23,085 nt of DNA from an uncultured Clostridia bacterium (GTDB lineage Bacteria; Bacillota; Clostridia; Oscillospirales; Oscillospiraceae). The stretch is taken from contig CAMNHH010000013.1 of NCBI GenBank assembly GCA_946539175.1, positions 1-23,085 on the forward strand, written 5' to 3'. How positions within the stretch are numbered: the first letter of the stretch is position 1; every line of letters starts with the position of its first letter. The translations under genes were made by a program, and so were the position numbers. The notes beneath the pieces were generated by a model, which worked only from the letters and a program-made list of their open reading frames with translations, did no database searches and was not told the origin of the DNA. Below are positions 1-7,004 of this stretch, piece by piece.

Positions 1-1584
1 TTCCCCCTGGATCACGCTGTAGTTGATCTGATCGAGATGATAGGAGTCCAGCACCGGCTCCGGGCCCTCCCAGTGGATCAGCGCCCTGCCCCGGCCCCAA
101 AGCAGGAGCTTGCCCGCATCCAGCAGGGGCTGGAGGGATTCCATACACAGCCCGGTCAAGACGGTCTGCTCCCATTCGGGCCAGAGCTCCGGCACGACCC
201 GCAGCAGAACCAGCTCCAGCTCCTCGCTGCCCTTGGCTGCCAGGCAGGAATCCCGGTCGTTGTAAATGGCAAAGTCCAGGCGCATATCCCCGTCGGCGGC
301 GGGCCACCAGAAGCGGCCGTCCCGGAAGCTCTCATGTTGGGCATAATTGTCGCCCCGCAGAACGCTGTAGTCGGTGCCCTCGGCGGGGGAGACGGTCTTG
401 CCCATAAGCCCGGTCAGGGTCTCGTTTACCTGCTCCAGGGTCAGGGTCTCATAGCTCTCGCCGTCCTCCGTTTGATAGGAAATGGCGTCGCAGTTGTGGA
501 GCTTGGTCCAGATATGGGCGAACTGGGCCAGCTCGTACTCGCCCGCCAGATCCAGCGCGCTGTCCGTGATCCCCTGCTCGGCAAAGGCGGACAGCAGGGC
601 GTTGACCGACGTGGGGTCCACGGAGTAGGTGGGCTCCGTGTTGCCCGTGTTTTCCTCCGGCCGGGCGCCGCCCTCGAGCCGGTAGTCGCCCAGCCGCAGG
701 CCGTCGTCTGTCTTCAAAAGCCGGGCCGTACCCGCTCCCAGGCGCCGGATCTTTCCCGCCTCCTGAAGGCCGGTAATATCCAGGTCAGAGATCTGATCCC
801 AGGCCGGGAACTCCGGCCAGCGGACCAGGTTGGCGTCGAACAGCTCAAAGCCCAGCTCCCAGCCCCAATCTCCGGCGTCCCGGACGCTGCCGATGACCGC
901 GAAGCGGGTGCTGCGATCGCCCTCCGCGGCGGGGAACCAGAAGCAGCCGTCGTGAAAGCTCTCGCGCAGGGGCCCGACGTCGCCCCGCAGGGCGCTGTAG
1001 TCCGTACCCTCGGCGGGGGAGACGGTTTTGCCCAGCAGCCGGCCCAGGGTCTCGTTGACCTGCTCCAGGGTCAGAGCTTCATAGCCGTCCTTCTCCGCGA
1101 TGGAGCCCGCCTCCTCCCCCTGGAGTTTCAGATATTGACGCGCAAAGCTGACCAGCTCATATTCCTCGTCCAGGTCCCTGGCGGGATCCGTGACGTTCTG
1201 CCGGGCCAGCGCCGTCAGCAATCGGGTCATCTCTCTCGACTCCTGCTCCGGCACCGGGTCGAAGCCCGTGGGCCTGGGGGCTGTGGAGGCAAAGGCCTCC
1301 GTGGAGGAGCTGCTGTTCTGACCGGGCTGAACGGACGAACCGCTCCGGTCCATCAGCCTTTTCACCCCGAAGCCCCCCAACACCACAAACACCAGGGCCG
1401 CCGCCAGGGACAGACCCTCTCTCCAGCCGAAGCGACGTGTTCTCTGCTTCACTTCCGTCGTCTCCTTTCCGGCGGCCTCCCCACGGTCAGCGGAGGGAGG
1501 ATCGGACCTGGCGCCTTCCCGCCACGGCTCCCCGAAGGGTTGCCGCTCGTCCTCGTAGAGATCCATCAGATCCGTGATTTTCAT
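1..1584 (-). CDS. ECF-associated single-pass membrane protein with tandem duplicated module (partial, C-terminus off left edge)
   Basis: The frame is open from an ATG at 1584 to the window edge (528 codons). The start is set by GGAGG a few bases upstream and by a 4-base ATGA overlap with the sigma factor stop. Residues 1-56 are charged and presumably cytoplasmic, about 57-74 form one hydrophobic membrane segment, and the rest would be extracytoplasmic. A Ser/Thr/Pro-rich linker follows the membrane segment. Two related modules then occur at about residues 139-240 and 346-446, each with EYEL, TLEQVNETL, GKTVSPAEGTDYS and LRGD. The second copy matches the first closely even in DNA. Position after an ECF sigma gene and one-pass topology suggest an anti-sigma or sensor role, but I see no zinc-binding HxxxCxxC anti-sigma motif. 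I do not recognise the extracellular family. The function is inference. Confidence 0.75.
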   Translation of the reverse strand, partial: MKITDLMDLYEDERQPFGEPWREGARSDPPSADRGEAAGKETTEVKQRTRRFGWREGLSLAAALVFVVLGGFGVKRLMDRSGSSVQPGQNSSSSTEAFASTAPRPTGFDPVPEQESREMTRLLTALARQNVTDPARDLDEEYELVSFARQYLKLQGEEAGSIAEKDGYEALTLEQVNETLGRLLGKTVSPAEGTDYSALRGDVGPLRESFHDGCFWFPAAEGDRSTRFAVIGSVRDAGDWGWELGFELFDANLVRWPEFPAWDQISDLDITGLQEAGKIRRLGAGTARLLKTDDGLRLGDYRLEGGARPEENTGNTEPTYSVDPTSVNALLSAFAEQGITDSALDLAGEYELAQFAHIWTKLHNCDAISYQTEDGESYETLTLEQVNETLTGLMGKTVSPAEGTDYSVLRGDNYAQHESFRDGRFWWPAADGDMRLDFAIYNDRDSCLAAKGSEELELVLLRVVPELWPEWEQTVLTGLCMESLQPLLDAGKLLLWGRGRALIHWEGPEPVLDSYHLDQINYSVIQGE

Positions 1585-2123
1585 GGCTTGACCTCCTGTT
1601 CCAGCTTTTTCCGCAGAGTCTCCCGGCCTCGGGAGAGGCGGGAGCGGACGGAGGCCGGGGCCAGACCCAGCTCCGCCGCGATGCGCTCCGCGGGCTGCAG
1701 ATAGAAATAGTAGCGAAGGAAGATCTCCCGGTCCTTTGGACGCAGACTGTCCACGGCCCGGCGGACCGCGGCGGCCAGCTCCTTCCGGATGGCCGCCTCC
1801 TCCAGACCCGGCGCCGGGTCCGGAAGCTGAATCTCGTCCAGGTCCATGGGCAGGGGCCTGCGGACCCGGAGCCAGCTCTTGGCCCTGTTCCGGGCCACGG
1901 TGCCCAGCCACTGCTTCAGCTGCCCGGGCTCCGGCTCTGAGGCGTGCTGCCAGAGGGTCCAGAACACGTCGCCGCAGAGCTCCTCCACGTCCTCCCAGGC
2001 TCCGGCGTCCCGGAGCATGTTGGACAGGATGGTGCAGACGTAGGAACGGTAGCGCTCCGTCAGCAGCTCCAGCGCCCGGCTGTCCCGCTGCCGCAGCCGT
2101 TCCAGCAAAGCCGCGTCTGTCAT
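1581..2123 (-). CDS. ECF-type RNA polymerase sigma factor
   Basis: This 180-residue protein has the usual ECF sigma size. Region 2 is near residues 8-75 (ERYRSYV, then a segment with DVEELCGDVFWTLW). After an acidic linker, region 4 (about 115-175) contains LRPKDREIFLRYYF and a helix-turn-helix, AERIAAELGLAPASVRSRL. It should direct RNA polymerase to a small regulon, probably including its own operon. The frame is open further upstream, but the ATG at 2123 is preferred because GGGAG lies about 9 bases before it. The ATG at 2132 abuts that site, and the 2273 start would lie inside the divergent promoter region. It is translationally coupled to the downstream membrane protein by ATGA. The family call is secure; the signal it answers is unknown. 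Confidence 0.9.
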   Translation of the reverse strand: MTDAALLERLRQRDSRALELLTERYRSYVCTILSNMLRDAGAWEDVEELCGDVFWTLWQHASEPEPGQLKQWLGTVARNRAKSWLRVRRPLPMDLDEIQLPDPAPGLEEAAIRKELAAAVRRAVDSLRPKDREIFLRYYFYLQPAERIAAELGLAPASVRSRLSRGRETLRKKLEQEVKP

Positions 2124-2218
2124 GGGTCTCATCTCCCTTCGTAAATAAGAACGCCGACGACGGCAAAAGTGTTGCGGTTTTTCTGCAAATATTTTCCCCG
2201 TTCCCGGCCGCGGGCCGA

Positions 2219-2247
2219 TTGCAAAGGGGAACGTTGCATGGTATAAT
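2219..2247 (+). promoter_or_regulatory. Sigma-A-type promoter of the molybdenum hydroxylase gene
   Basis: TTGCAA at 2219-2224, a 17-base spacer and a perfect TATAAT at 2242-2247, with TGG just before it as an extended -10. Transcription would start near 2254. This supports the downstream ATG at 2314 as the true start, because an ATG at 2260 would be almost leaderless. Confidence 0.8.
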
Positions 2248-2273
2248 ATACAAAAGCCCATGGAAGAAATCAA
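2245..2273 (-). promoter_or_regulatory. Possible promoter for the ECF sigma gene
   Basis: On the minus strand a TTGATT -35-like box (2273-2268) and a TATATT -10-like box (2250-2245) are separated by 17 bases. The -10 box overlaps the -10 box of the plus-strand promoter for the hydroxylase gene, so the two polymerases would compete. The match is moderate, and an ECF-type promoter may exist instead. Confidence 0.4.
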
Positions 2274-2313
2274 TCTTTTTCATCCCCGGCAGGGGAGAAG
2301 GGGAGGAACGGAT

Positions 2314-4896
2314 ATGGCTGCGTTTTTTGTGAACGGCAAGGCGGTGCGGGCGGAGCGGAACCAGAAGCTGATCCGCTTTCTGCGGGACGAGCTGGGCCTC
2401 ACCGGCGTGAAGGACGGCTGCAGCGAGGGCGCCTGCGGCACCTGCCAGGTGCTGATCGACGGCAAGCTCACCAAGGCCTGCGTCCCCATGACGGACAGGC
2501 TGGAGGGCAAGTCCGTGCTGACGGTGGAGGGCCTGACGGATCGGGAAAAGGAGATCTATACCCGGGCCTTCGGGGAGGCCGGGGCGGTGCAGTGCGGCTT
2601 CTGCATCCCCGGCATGGTGATGGCGGCCAAGGCCCTGCTGGATGGGAACCCGAACCCCAGCCGCACCGAGGCGGGCTACGCCATCCGCAACAACATCTGC
2701 CGCTGCACCGGCTACGTGAAGATCATCGACGGCATCCTGCTGGCGGCCCGCTATTTCCGGGAGGGCCTGCCCGCCGCCCCGGAGGCGGACTTCCGGGTGG
2801 GGGCCCGGGCGCCCCGCATCGACGTGGCGGAGAAGGTCCAGGGCTGGGGCAAGTACCCGGACGACGTGTACGTGGAGGGCATGTGCTATGGCTCCGCGGT
2901 CCGCAGCGCCTACCCCAGAGCCCGGGTCCTGTCCATCGACAGCTCCGAGGCGGAGGCCCTGCCCGGGGTGGTCTGCGTCCTGACCCAAAAGGACATCCCC
3001 GGCCAGGTGAACGTGGGCCACATCAAGAAGGACCAGCCCACCCTGATCGGGGTGGGGGAGCTGACCCACTATCTGGGCGACGCTGTGGCCCTGGTCTGCG
3101 CCAGGGACCGGGAGACCCTGGAGACCGCCAAGAAGCTGGTGAAGGTGGAGTATGAGGTCCTGCCCGCGGTCCACAATCCCGCAGAGGCGGCGGCCCCGGA
3201 CGCCCCCCTGGTCTTCGAGGGGGACAAGGACAACGTCCAGGCCCACAGGCACGTGAGCCGGGGGGACGCGGCGGGGGCCATTGCCCGCTCCGCCCACGTC
3301 ATCACCCGGCACTTCGAGACCCCTTGGACCGAGCACGCCTTCCTGGAGCCGGAGTGCTGCGTGGCCCTGCCCCTGGAGAACGGGGGCGTGAAGCTGCTGA
3401 CCACGGACCAGAGCAGCCACACCACCATGCACGAGTGCGCCGCCATGCTGGGGGTGGACTACGAGCACTGCCAGGTGGAAAATCTGCTGGTGGGCGGCGG
3501 CTTCGGGGGCAAGGAGGACATGTCCGTCCAGCACCACGCGGCCCTGATCGCCTATGTGGCCCGGGTGCCCGTGAAGGTGAAGCTGAGCCGGGCCGAGTCC
3601 ATCCTGGTGCATCCCAAGCGCCACCCCTTCTCCATGGACTTCACCCTGGGCTGCGACGAGAACGGCCTGATCCAGGGGGTGAAGGCCAGGGTGGTCTCCG
3701 ATACCGGCGCCTTTGCCTCCCTGGGCGGGCCGGTGCTGGAGCGGGCCTGCACCCACGCGGCGGGACCCTACGCCTACGAGAACTTTGAGATCGAGGGCAC
3801 CGCCTACTACACCAACAATCCCCCCGCCGGGGCCTTCCGGGGCTTCGGCGTCACCCAGACCTGCTTTGCCATCGAGAGTCTGCTGAACGAGATGGCCGAG
3901 CGGGTGGGCATCTCCCCCTGGGAGATCCGCATGCGGAACGCCATCCGGCCCGGGGGCGTGCTGCCCAACGGCCAGATCGTGGGCCCGGAGACGGGTCTGG
4001 TGGAGACCCTGGAGATCGCCAAGGGGTATTACGACGAGGCCGTCGCCAACGGGGACCCGGTGGGCCTGGCCTGCGCCATGAAGAACGCCGGCGTGGGCGT
4101 GGGTCTGCCGGACTGGGGCCGGGCCAGGCTGATCGTGGAGCAGGACGGAAAGCTCCACATCTACGCCGGCGCCTCCTGCATCGGCCAGGGCCTGGGCACG
4201 GTGCTGGTGCAGATGGTGGTGAGCAACGCCGGGCTGAGACCGGATCAGATCGTCTACGAGCGCTCCAACACCTGGATCGCCCCGGACTCCGGCGACACCT
4301 CCGGCTCCCGCCAGACCCTGATCACCGGAGAGGCGGTGCGCCGGGCCTGCGAGAAGCTGGTCAAGGCCCTGGAGGGGAAACGCCTGGAGGAGCTGAAGGG
4401 ACAGGAGTTCTGCGGCGAGTACCTGGCCAAGACCGACAAGCTGGGGGCCGACGTCCCCAACCCCGTCAGCCACGTGGCCTACGGCTACGCCACCCAGCTC
4501 TGCGTGCTGGACCGTCAGACGGGCCGGATCAAAAGGCTGGTGGGCATCCACGACGTGGGCAAGGCGGTGAACCCCCTGTCCTGCGAGGGCCAGATCGAGG
4601 GAGGCATGGTCATGTCCATGGGCTTCGCCCTGACGGAGCGCTATCCCATCGACGAGAACTGCCGCCCCACCGGGAAATTCGGCACCCTGGGCCTGTTCAG
4701 GGCGGACCAGATCCCGGAGATCAAGGCCATTGTGGTGGACAAGCCGGGCCTGGAGCTGGCCAACGGAGCCATCGGCATCGGGGAGATCACCTCCATCCCC
4801 ACCGCCCCCGCCATTGCGGAGGCCTACTACCGGCTGGACGGCCTCCGCCGCGGCAGCCTGCCCCTGACGGGAACCCCCTACGAACGGAAAAAATAG
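2314..4896 (+). CDS. Single-chain molybdenum hydroxylase, selenium-dependent xanthine dehydrogenase-like
   Basis: This 860-residue protein fuses iron-sulfur and molybdopterin parts, as in Desulfovibrio-type aldehyde oxidoreductase and clostridial Se-dependent xanthine dehydrogenases. Residues 1-80 are a plant-type [2Fe-2S] ferredoxin (C36, C41, C44 in DGCSEGACGTC). Residues 85-150 are the second [2Fe-2S] domain (C94/C97 in QCGFC, C129/C131 in CRCTG). The rest binds the Mo-pterin cofactor: GGGFGGKED near 392-400, GAFRGFG near 505, and a catalytic glutamate at E824 in GIGEI. No FAD domain is present and no FAD subunit gene is adjacent, so electrons must leave through the Fe-S clusters to another partner. 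Likely substrates are purines or N-heterocycles; an aldehyde is possible. Start chosen by GGGGAGG upstream and by the promoter. It is monocistronic, with no cofactor maturation or selD genes in the window. Confidence 0.85.
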   Translation: MAAFFVNGKAVRAERNQKLIRFLRDELGLTGVKDGCSEGACGTCQVLIDGKLTKACVPMTDRLEGKSVLTVEGLTDREKEIYTRAFGEAGAVQCGFCIPGMVMAAKALLDGNPNPSRTEAGYAIRNNICRCTGYVKIIDGILLAARYFREGLPAAPEADFRVGARAPRIDVAEKVQGWGKYPDDVYVEGMCYGSAVRSAYPRARVLSIDSSEAEALPGVVCVLTQKDIPGQVNVGHIKKDQPTLIGVGELTHYLGDAVALVCARDRETLETAKKLVKVEYEVLPAVHNPAEAAAPDAPLVFEGDKDNVQAHRHVSRGDAAGAIARSAHVITRHFETPWTEHAFLEPECCVALPLENGGVKLLTTDQSSHTTMHECAAMLGVDYEHCQVENLLVGGGFGGKEDMSVQHHAALIAYVARVPVKVKLSRAESILVHPKRHPFSMDFTLGCDENGLIQGVKARVVSDTGAFASLGGPVLERACTHAAGPYAYENFEIEGTAYYTNNPPAGAFRGFGVTQTCFAIESLLNEMAERVGISPWEIRMRNAIRPGGVLPNGQIVGPETGLVETLEIAKGYYDEAVANGDPVGLACAMKNAGVGVGLPDWGRARLIVEQDGKLHIYAGASCIGQGLGTVLVQMVVSNAGLRPDQIVYERSNTWIAPDSGDTSGSRQTLITGEAVRRACEKLVKALEGKRLEELKGQEFCGEYLAKTDKLGADVPNPVSHVAYGYATQLCVLDRQTGRIKRLVGIHDVGKAVNPLSCEGQIEGGMVMSMGFALTERYPIDENCRPTGKFGTLGLFRADQIPEIKAIVVDKPGLELANGAIGIGEITSIPTAPAIAEAYYRLDGLRRGSLPLTGTPYERKK

Positions 4897-4918
4897 GAAA
4901 AAACGGAAAACAGAAGCA

Positions 4919-4962
4919 TACAAAACGAGCTGTGGGCAGTCTTGCTCACAGCTCGTTTTGTA
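4919..4962. terminator. Bidirectional intrinsic terminator between convergent genes
   Basis: The arms 4919-4934 and 4947-4962 are perfectly complementary over 16 bp (TACAAAACGAGCTGTG and its complement). Inner pairing, including one G-T, extends this to about 20 bp around a GTCT loop. An A-run at one base and a T-run at the other let it work in both directions: after the hydroxylase gene (plus) and after the P-loop gene (minus), whose stop codon lies inside the hairpin. Confidence 0.88.
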
Positions 4963-5668
4963 CCGGGCCCCCATCGCATGCGCGGGGCCGCATGGCCTCG
5001 TAGGAGACCAGGCCGGAGTCCGGATCCAGGGTGCAGGCCATGGACCAGAGGGGGACGCTGCGGAAGCAGGCGTCCATGAGACTCAGGGTCTTTTCCAGCC
5101 GGACCGGGTCCCGGGGGAAGTACACCTGCCGGGAGAGCCGGGGCACCGCCAGCGCCGGGTCCGCGGGCCGGATGCGGTCCTCGGAGCCCCGCTCCAGCAG
5201 GCAGATGCCCTGGATGGGGAAATTGCTGTCGGAGCCGAAGCGCTCCTTCCCCTGCCAGGGGGTGCCGCAGGCGATGAAGGCCTCCGGGGTCCGGCGCAGA
5301 ATGGGCTTGTCCCCGTTGAGGACCGACACCCCCGGCACCCGGTTCAGCCAGCTTTGGGCGTGGGTGGTCTTCCCGGTGCCGCTGGGGGCGGCAAAGAGAT
5401 AGGCCCGCCGGTCCACCGCCAGGGCGGCGCTGTGGAACACGAAGGCGTCGAAGTCCGCCAGATGCTCGGCAATGTGGCGGTAGCAGCAGATGAATTCCAG
5501 GTAGGCCGGGGGGAAGCCCTGGCCGTCGTCCTCCCGGAGCAGCTCCTCCGGGCTGACCCGGATGGTAAAGTCCGGCTCCCGCCGGGTCAGCCAGCCTCTG
5601 AGCCAGGGCATCAGATCGTACTGATTGTCGATCCCCACCCGGATGCCGGCGAGCAGAATGTTGATCAT
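4946..5668 (-). CDS. HPr-kinase/PEP-carboxykinase-fold P-loop protein
   Basis: This 240-residue protein has a Walker A motif APSGTGKTT at residues 94-102 (K100). A second acidic motif, VLNGDKPILRR, lies near 116-126 with D120 as the probable metal or base residue. CGTPWQGKERFG follows at 134-145. This pattern matches small proteins related to the HPr kinase/PEP carboxykinase fold, often mislabelled as phosphoenolpyruvate carboxykinase. It is much shorter than real PEP carboxykinase and lacks the N-terminal domain of HPr kinase. I infer nucleotide-dependent phosphorylation of an unknown partner. The ATG at 5668 is used because GGGAGG lies 9 bases upstream; an in-frame start at 5743 would overlap the preceding gene. 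It is the last gene of the minus-strand unit, 34 bases after the DUF5662-like gene. Confidence 0.75.
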   Translation of the reverse strand: MINILLAGIRVGIDNQYDLMPWLRGWLTRREPDFTIRVSPEELLREDDGQGFPPAYLEFICCYRHIAEHLADFDAFVFHSAALAVDRRAYLFAAPSGTGKTTHAQSWLNRVPGVSVLNGDKPILRRTPEAFIACGTPWQGKERFGSDSNFPIQGICLLERGSEDRIRPADPALAVPRLSRQVYFPRDPVRLEKTLSLMDACFRSVPLWSMACTLDPDSGLVSYEAMRPRACDGGPVQNEL

Positions 5669-5702
5669 AGCAGCAGCCTCCCGTGCATGGATTGACCCGC
5701 CC

Positions 5703-6275
5703 TCAGCGGCGGGCCGCCCGGGCCGCCTCCGGCCACCGGGCAAACGGCAGCTCCCGCAGCACCGTCCGCCGGATGAAGCGGAAGAGGGCCTCCTCCCCCT
5801 GATCCCGCAGCAGGGTCAGCAGGAAGCGCAGCTTTTCATAGGTCTCCGGATGCAGCTTATCCCGGGCCCGCTCCTGATCCAGGTAGGCCAGGGCGTCCCC
5901 GGGCTGATAGCTCCGGCCCCGGTAGACCTTGGAGGCGGCGATCCGGTCCATGACGGACTCCACCAGATAGCGGGTGGGCATGGGCACGGGCCGGTAGTCG
6001 TGGCCGCCGGGGGGCACGTCGGTCCAGTATTCGTAGTGGTGCTTGTTGCGGCCCTTGTGGTGCATCCAGGCGGTGGACCAGCCCTCAGCCTCCCGGGCCC
6101 TGGCGTTGGGGCTGCGGGTGCCCTGCCAGTATTTGGCCCCCTGCCAGAATTCCGCGGGGGAATACTTGCTCAGATCGTGGCACAGCCCCTGGCGGATCAG
6201 CCCCACCCTGAGGCAGGAGACCATGACCATGTGCCGGTGCTTTGTGATGGTTTTGAAGTGCTTGATGGGGTGCAT
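5703..6275 (-). CDS. DUF5662-like protein (HD-type metal-binding residues)
   Basis: This 190-residue soluble protein is rich in His, Trp and Arg. A CHDLSKYS motif (H33, D34) and a cluster MHHKGRNKHHYEYW (residues 71-84) resemble the DUF5662 family of Firmicutes. These His/Asp pairs suggest a metal site like that of HD-domain phosphohydrolases, but no reaction is established. A DRIAASK segment and an acidic helical C-terminal half follow. The gene begins 3 bases after the stop of the upstream glycosyltransferase gene and its ribosome-binding site (GAAGAAGGG) lies inside that gene, so the two are translationally coupled. Family assignment is from memory of the motif; function is unknown. Confidence 0.7.
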   Translation of the reverse strand: MHPIKHFKTITKHRHMVMVSCLRVGLIRQGLCHDLSKYSPAEFWQGAKYWQGTRSPNARAREAEGWSTAWMHHKGRNKHHYEYWTDVPPGGHDYRPVPMPTRYLVESVMDRIAASKVYRGRSYQPGDALAYLDQERARDKLHPETYEKLRFLLTLLRDQGEEALFRFIRRTVLRELPFARWPEAARAARR

Positions 6276-6278
6276 AGT

Positions 6279-6986
6279 CTAACCCTTCTTCACGCGGGCC
6301 TTGATCTGCCGCAGCTCAGACAGCATGCGGAAAGTGTCCCGCACCACGTTGACCTTGGAGGCCCGGTGGTTGACGATTTTCACGGGCATCTCCACGATGC
6401 CGAAGCCCAGCTTCCGGGCCCAGAGGATGGTCTCAAAATCGAAGGCGAAGCCCTGGGTTTCGGTCCGGGAGAAGATGGCCTCCGCGGCCTTGCCCCGGTA
6501 GGCCTTGCAGCCGCACTGGGAGTCGGAGAGCCGGAGGCCGCCCGCCACGTTCAGCACCAGGATGTAGACCCTGGAGGCCAGCTTGCGGATGGGGGTATAG
6601 CCCGCGTAGCCCTCCGGGTGCAGGGGCCGGGAGCCGATCAGCACGTCCTTGTCGGGATGCCGGGCCAGAAGCTCCGCGGCCTGGACGATCACGTCGGTGC
6701 CGTATGCCACGTCCGCGTCCAGGAACATGCGGACGTCCCCGGAGGCCGCCAGCATGCCGGTCTTCACGGCGCTGCCCTTGCCCCGGTTGGGCCGGTAGGC
6801 CAGGACCCGGACGCCGGGCAGGCCCAGGGCCCGGACCTTCCCGGCGCTGTCGTCGGCGGAGCCGTCGTCCACGAAGATCAGCTCGTAGTCTTCAAAGTGG
6901 GCGGCCAGATATGCCTGATAGGTTTTCGCGGTGGCTTCGATGATGGCCGCCTCGTTATACATGGGAACGATCAGAGAGAACTTCAT
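6279..6986 (-). CDS. Family 2 glycosyltransferase, dolichyl/polyprenyl-phosphate glucosyltransferase-like
   Basis: This 235-residue GT-A enzyme has the N-terminal nucleotide-sugar site IVPMYNEA (residues 6-13), DDGS at 40-43 and the metal-binding DAD at 90-92. NRGKGSAVKTGM (67-78) and the later SQCGCKAYRG and GFAFDFE segments are characteristic of the Alg5/DPM1-like group that transfers a sugar from a nucleotide donor to a polyprenyl phosphate. There is no C-terminal membrane region, so it would act at the inner face of the membrane as a peripheral enzyme. GGAAAAG precedes the ATG. It sits 18 bases after the E2-like gene, within the six-gene unit. Donor sugar and acceptor lipid are not readable from sequence. 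Confidence 0.87.
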   Translation of the reverse strand: MKFSLIVPMYNEAAIIEATAKTYQAYLAAHFEDYELIFVDDGSADDSAGKVRALGLPGVRVLAYRPNRGKGSAVKTGMLAASGDVRMFLDADVAYGTDVIVQAAELLARHPDKDVLIGSRPLHPEGYAGYTPIRKLASRVYILVLNVAGGLRLSDSQCGCKAYRGKAAEAIFSRTETQGFAFDFETILWARKLGFGIVEMPVKIVNHRASKVNVVRDTFRMLSELRQIKARVKKG

Positions 6987-7004
6987 GAGACTTTTCCAGC
7001 TTTC

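Noticed and set aside
37..1704. Long plus-strand open frame opposite the left-edge membrane protein and sigma gene
   Set aside because: It is a shadow of GC-rich antisense coding; the minus strand has a ribosome-binding site, sigma-factor coupling and recognisable motifs, while the plus product has none.
2314..4896. Selenocysteine-containing enzyme
   Set aside because: No in-frame TGA occurs and the cysteine and glutamate motifs are complete; any selenium would be a cofactor ligand.
4946..5668. ATP-dependent PEP carboxykinase
   Set aside because: Only 240 residues and lacking the oxaloacetate-binding parts of that enzyme; only the P-loop fold is shared.
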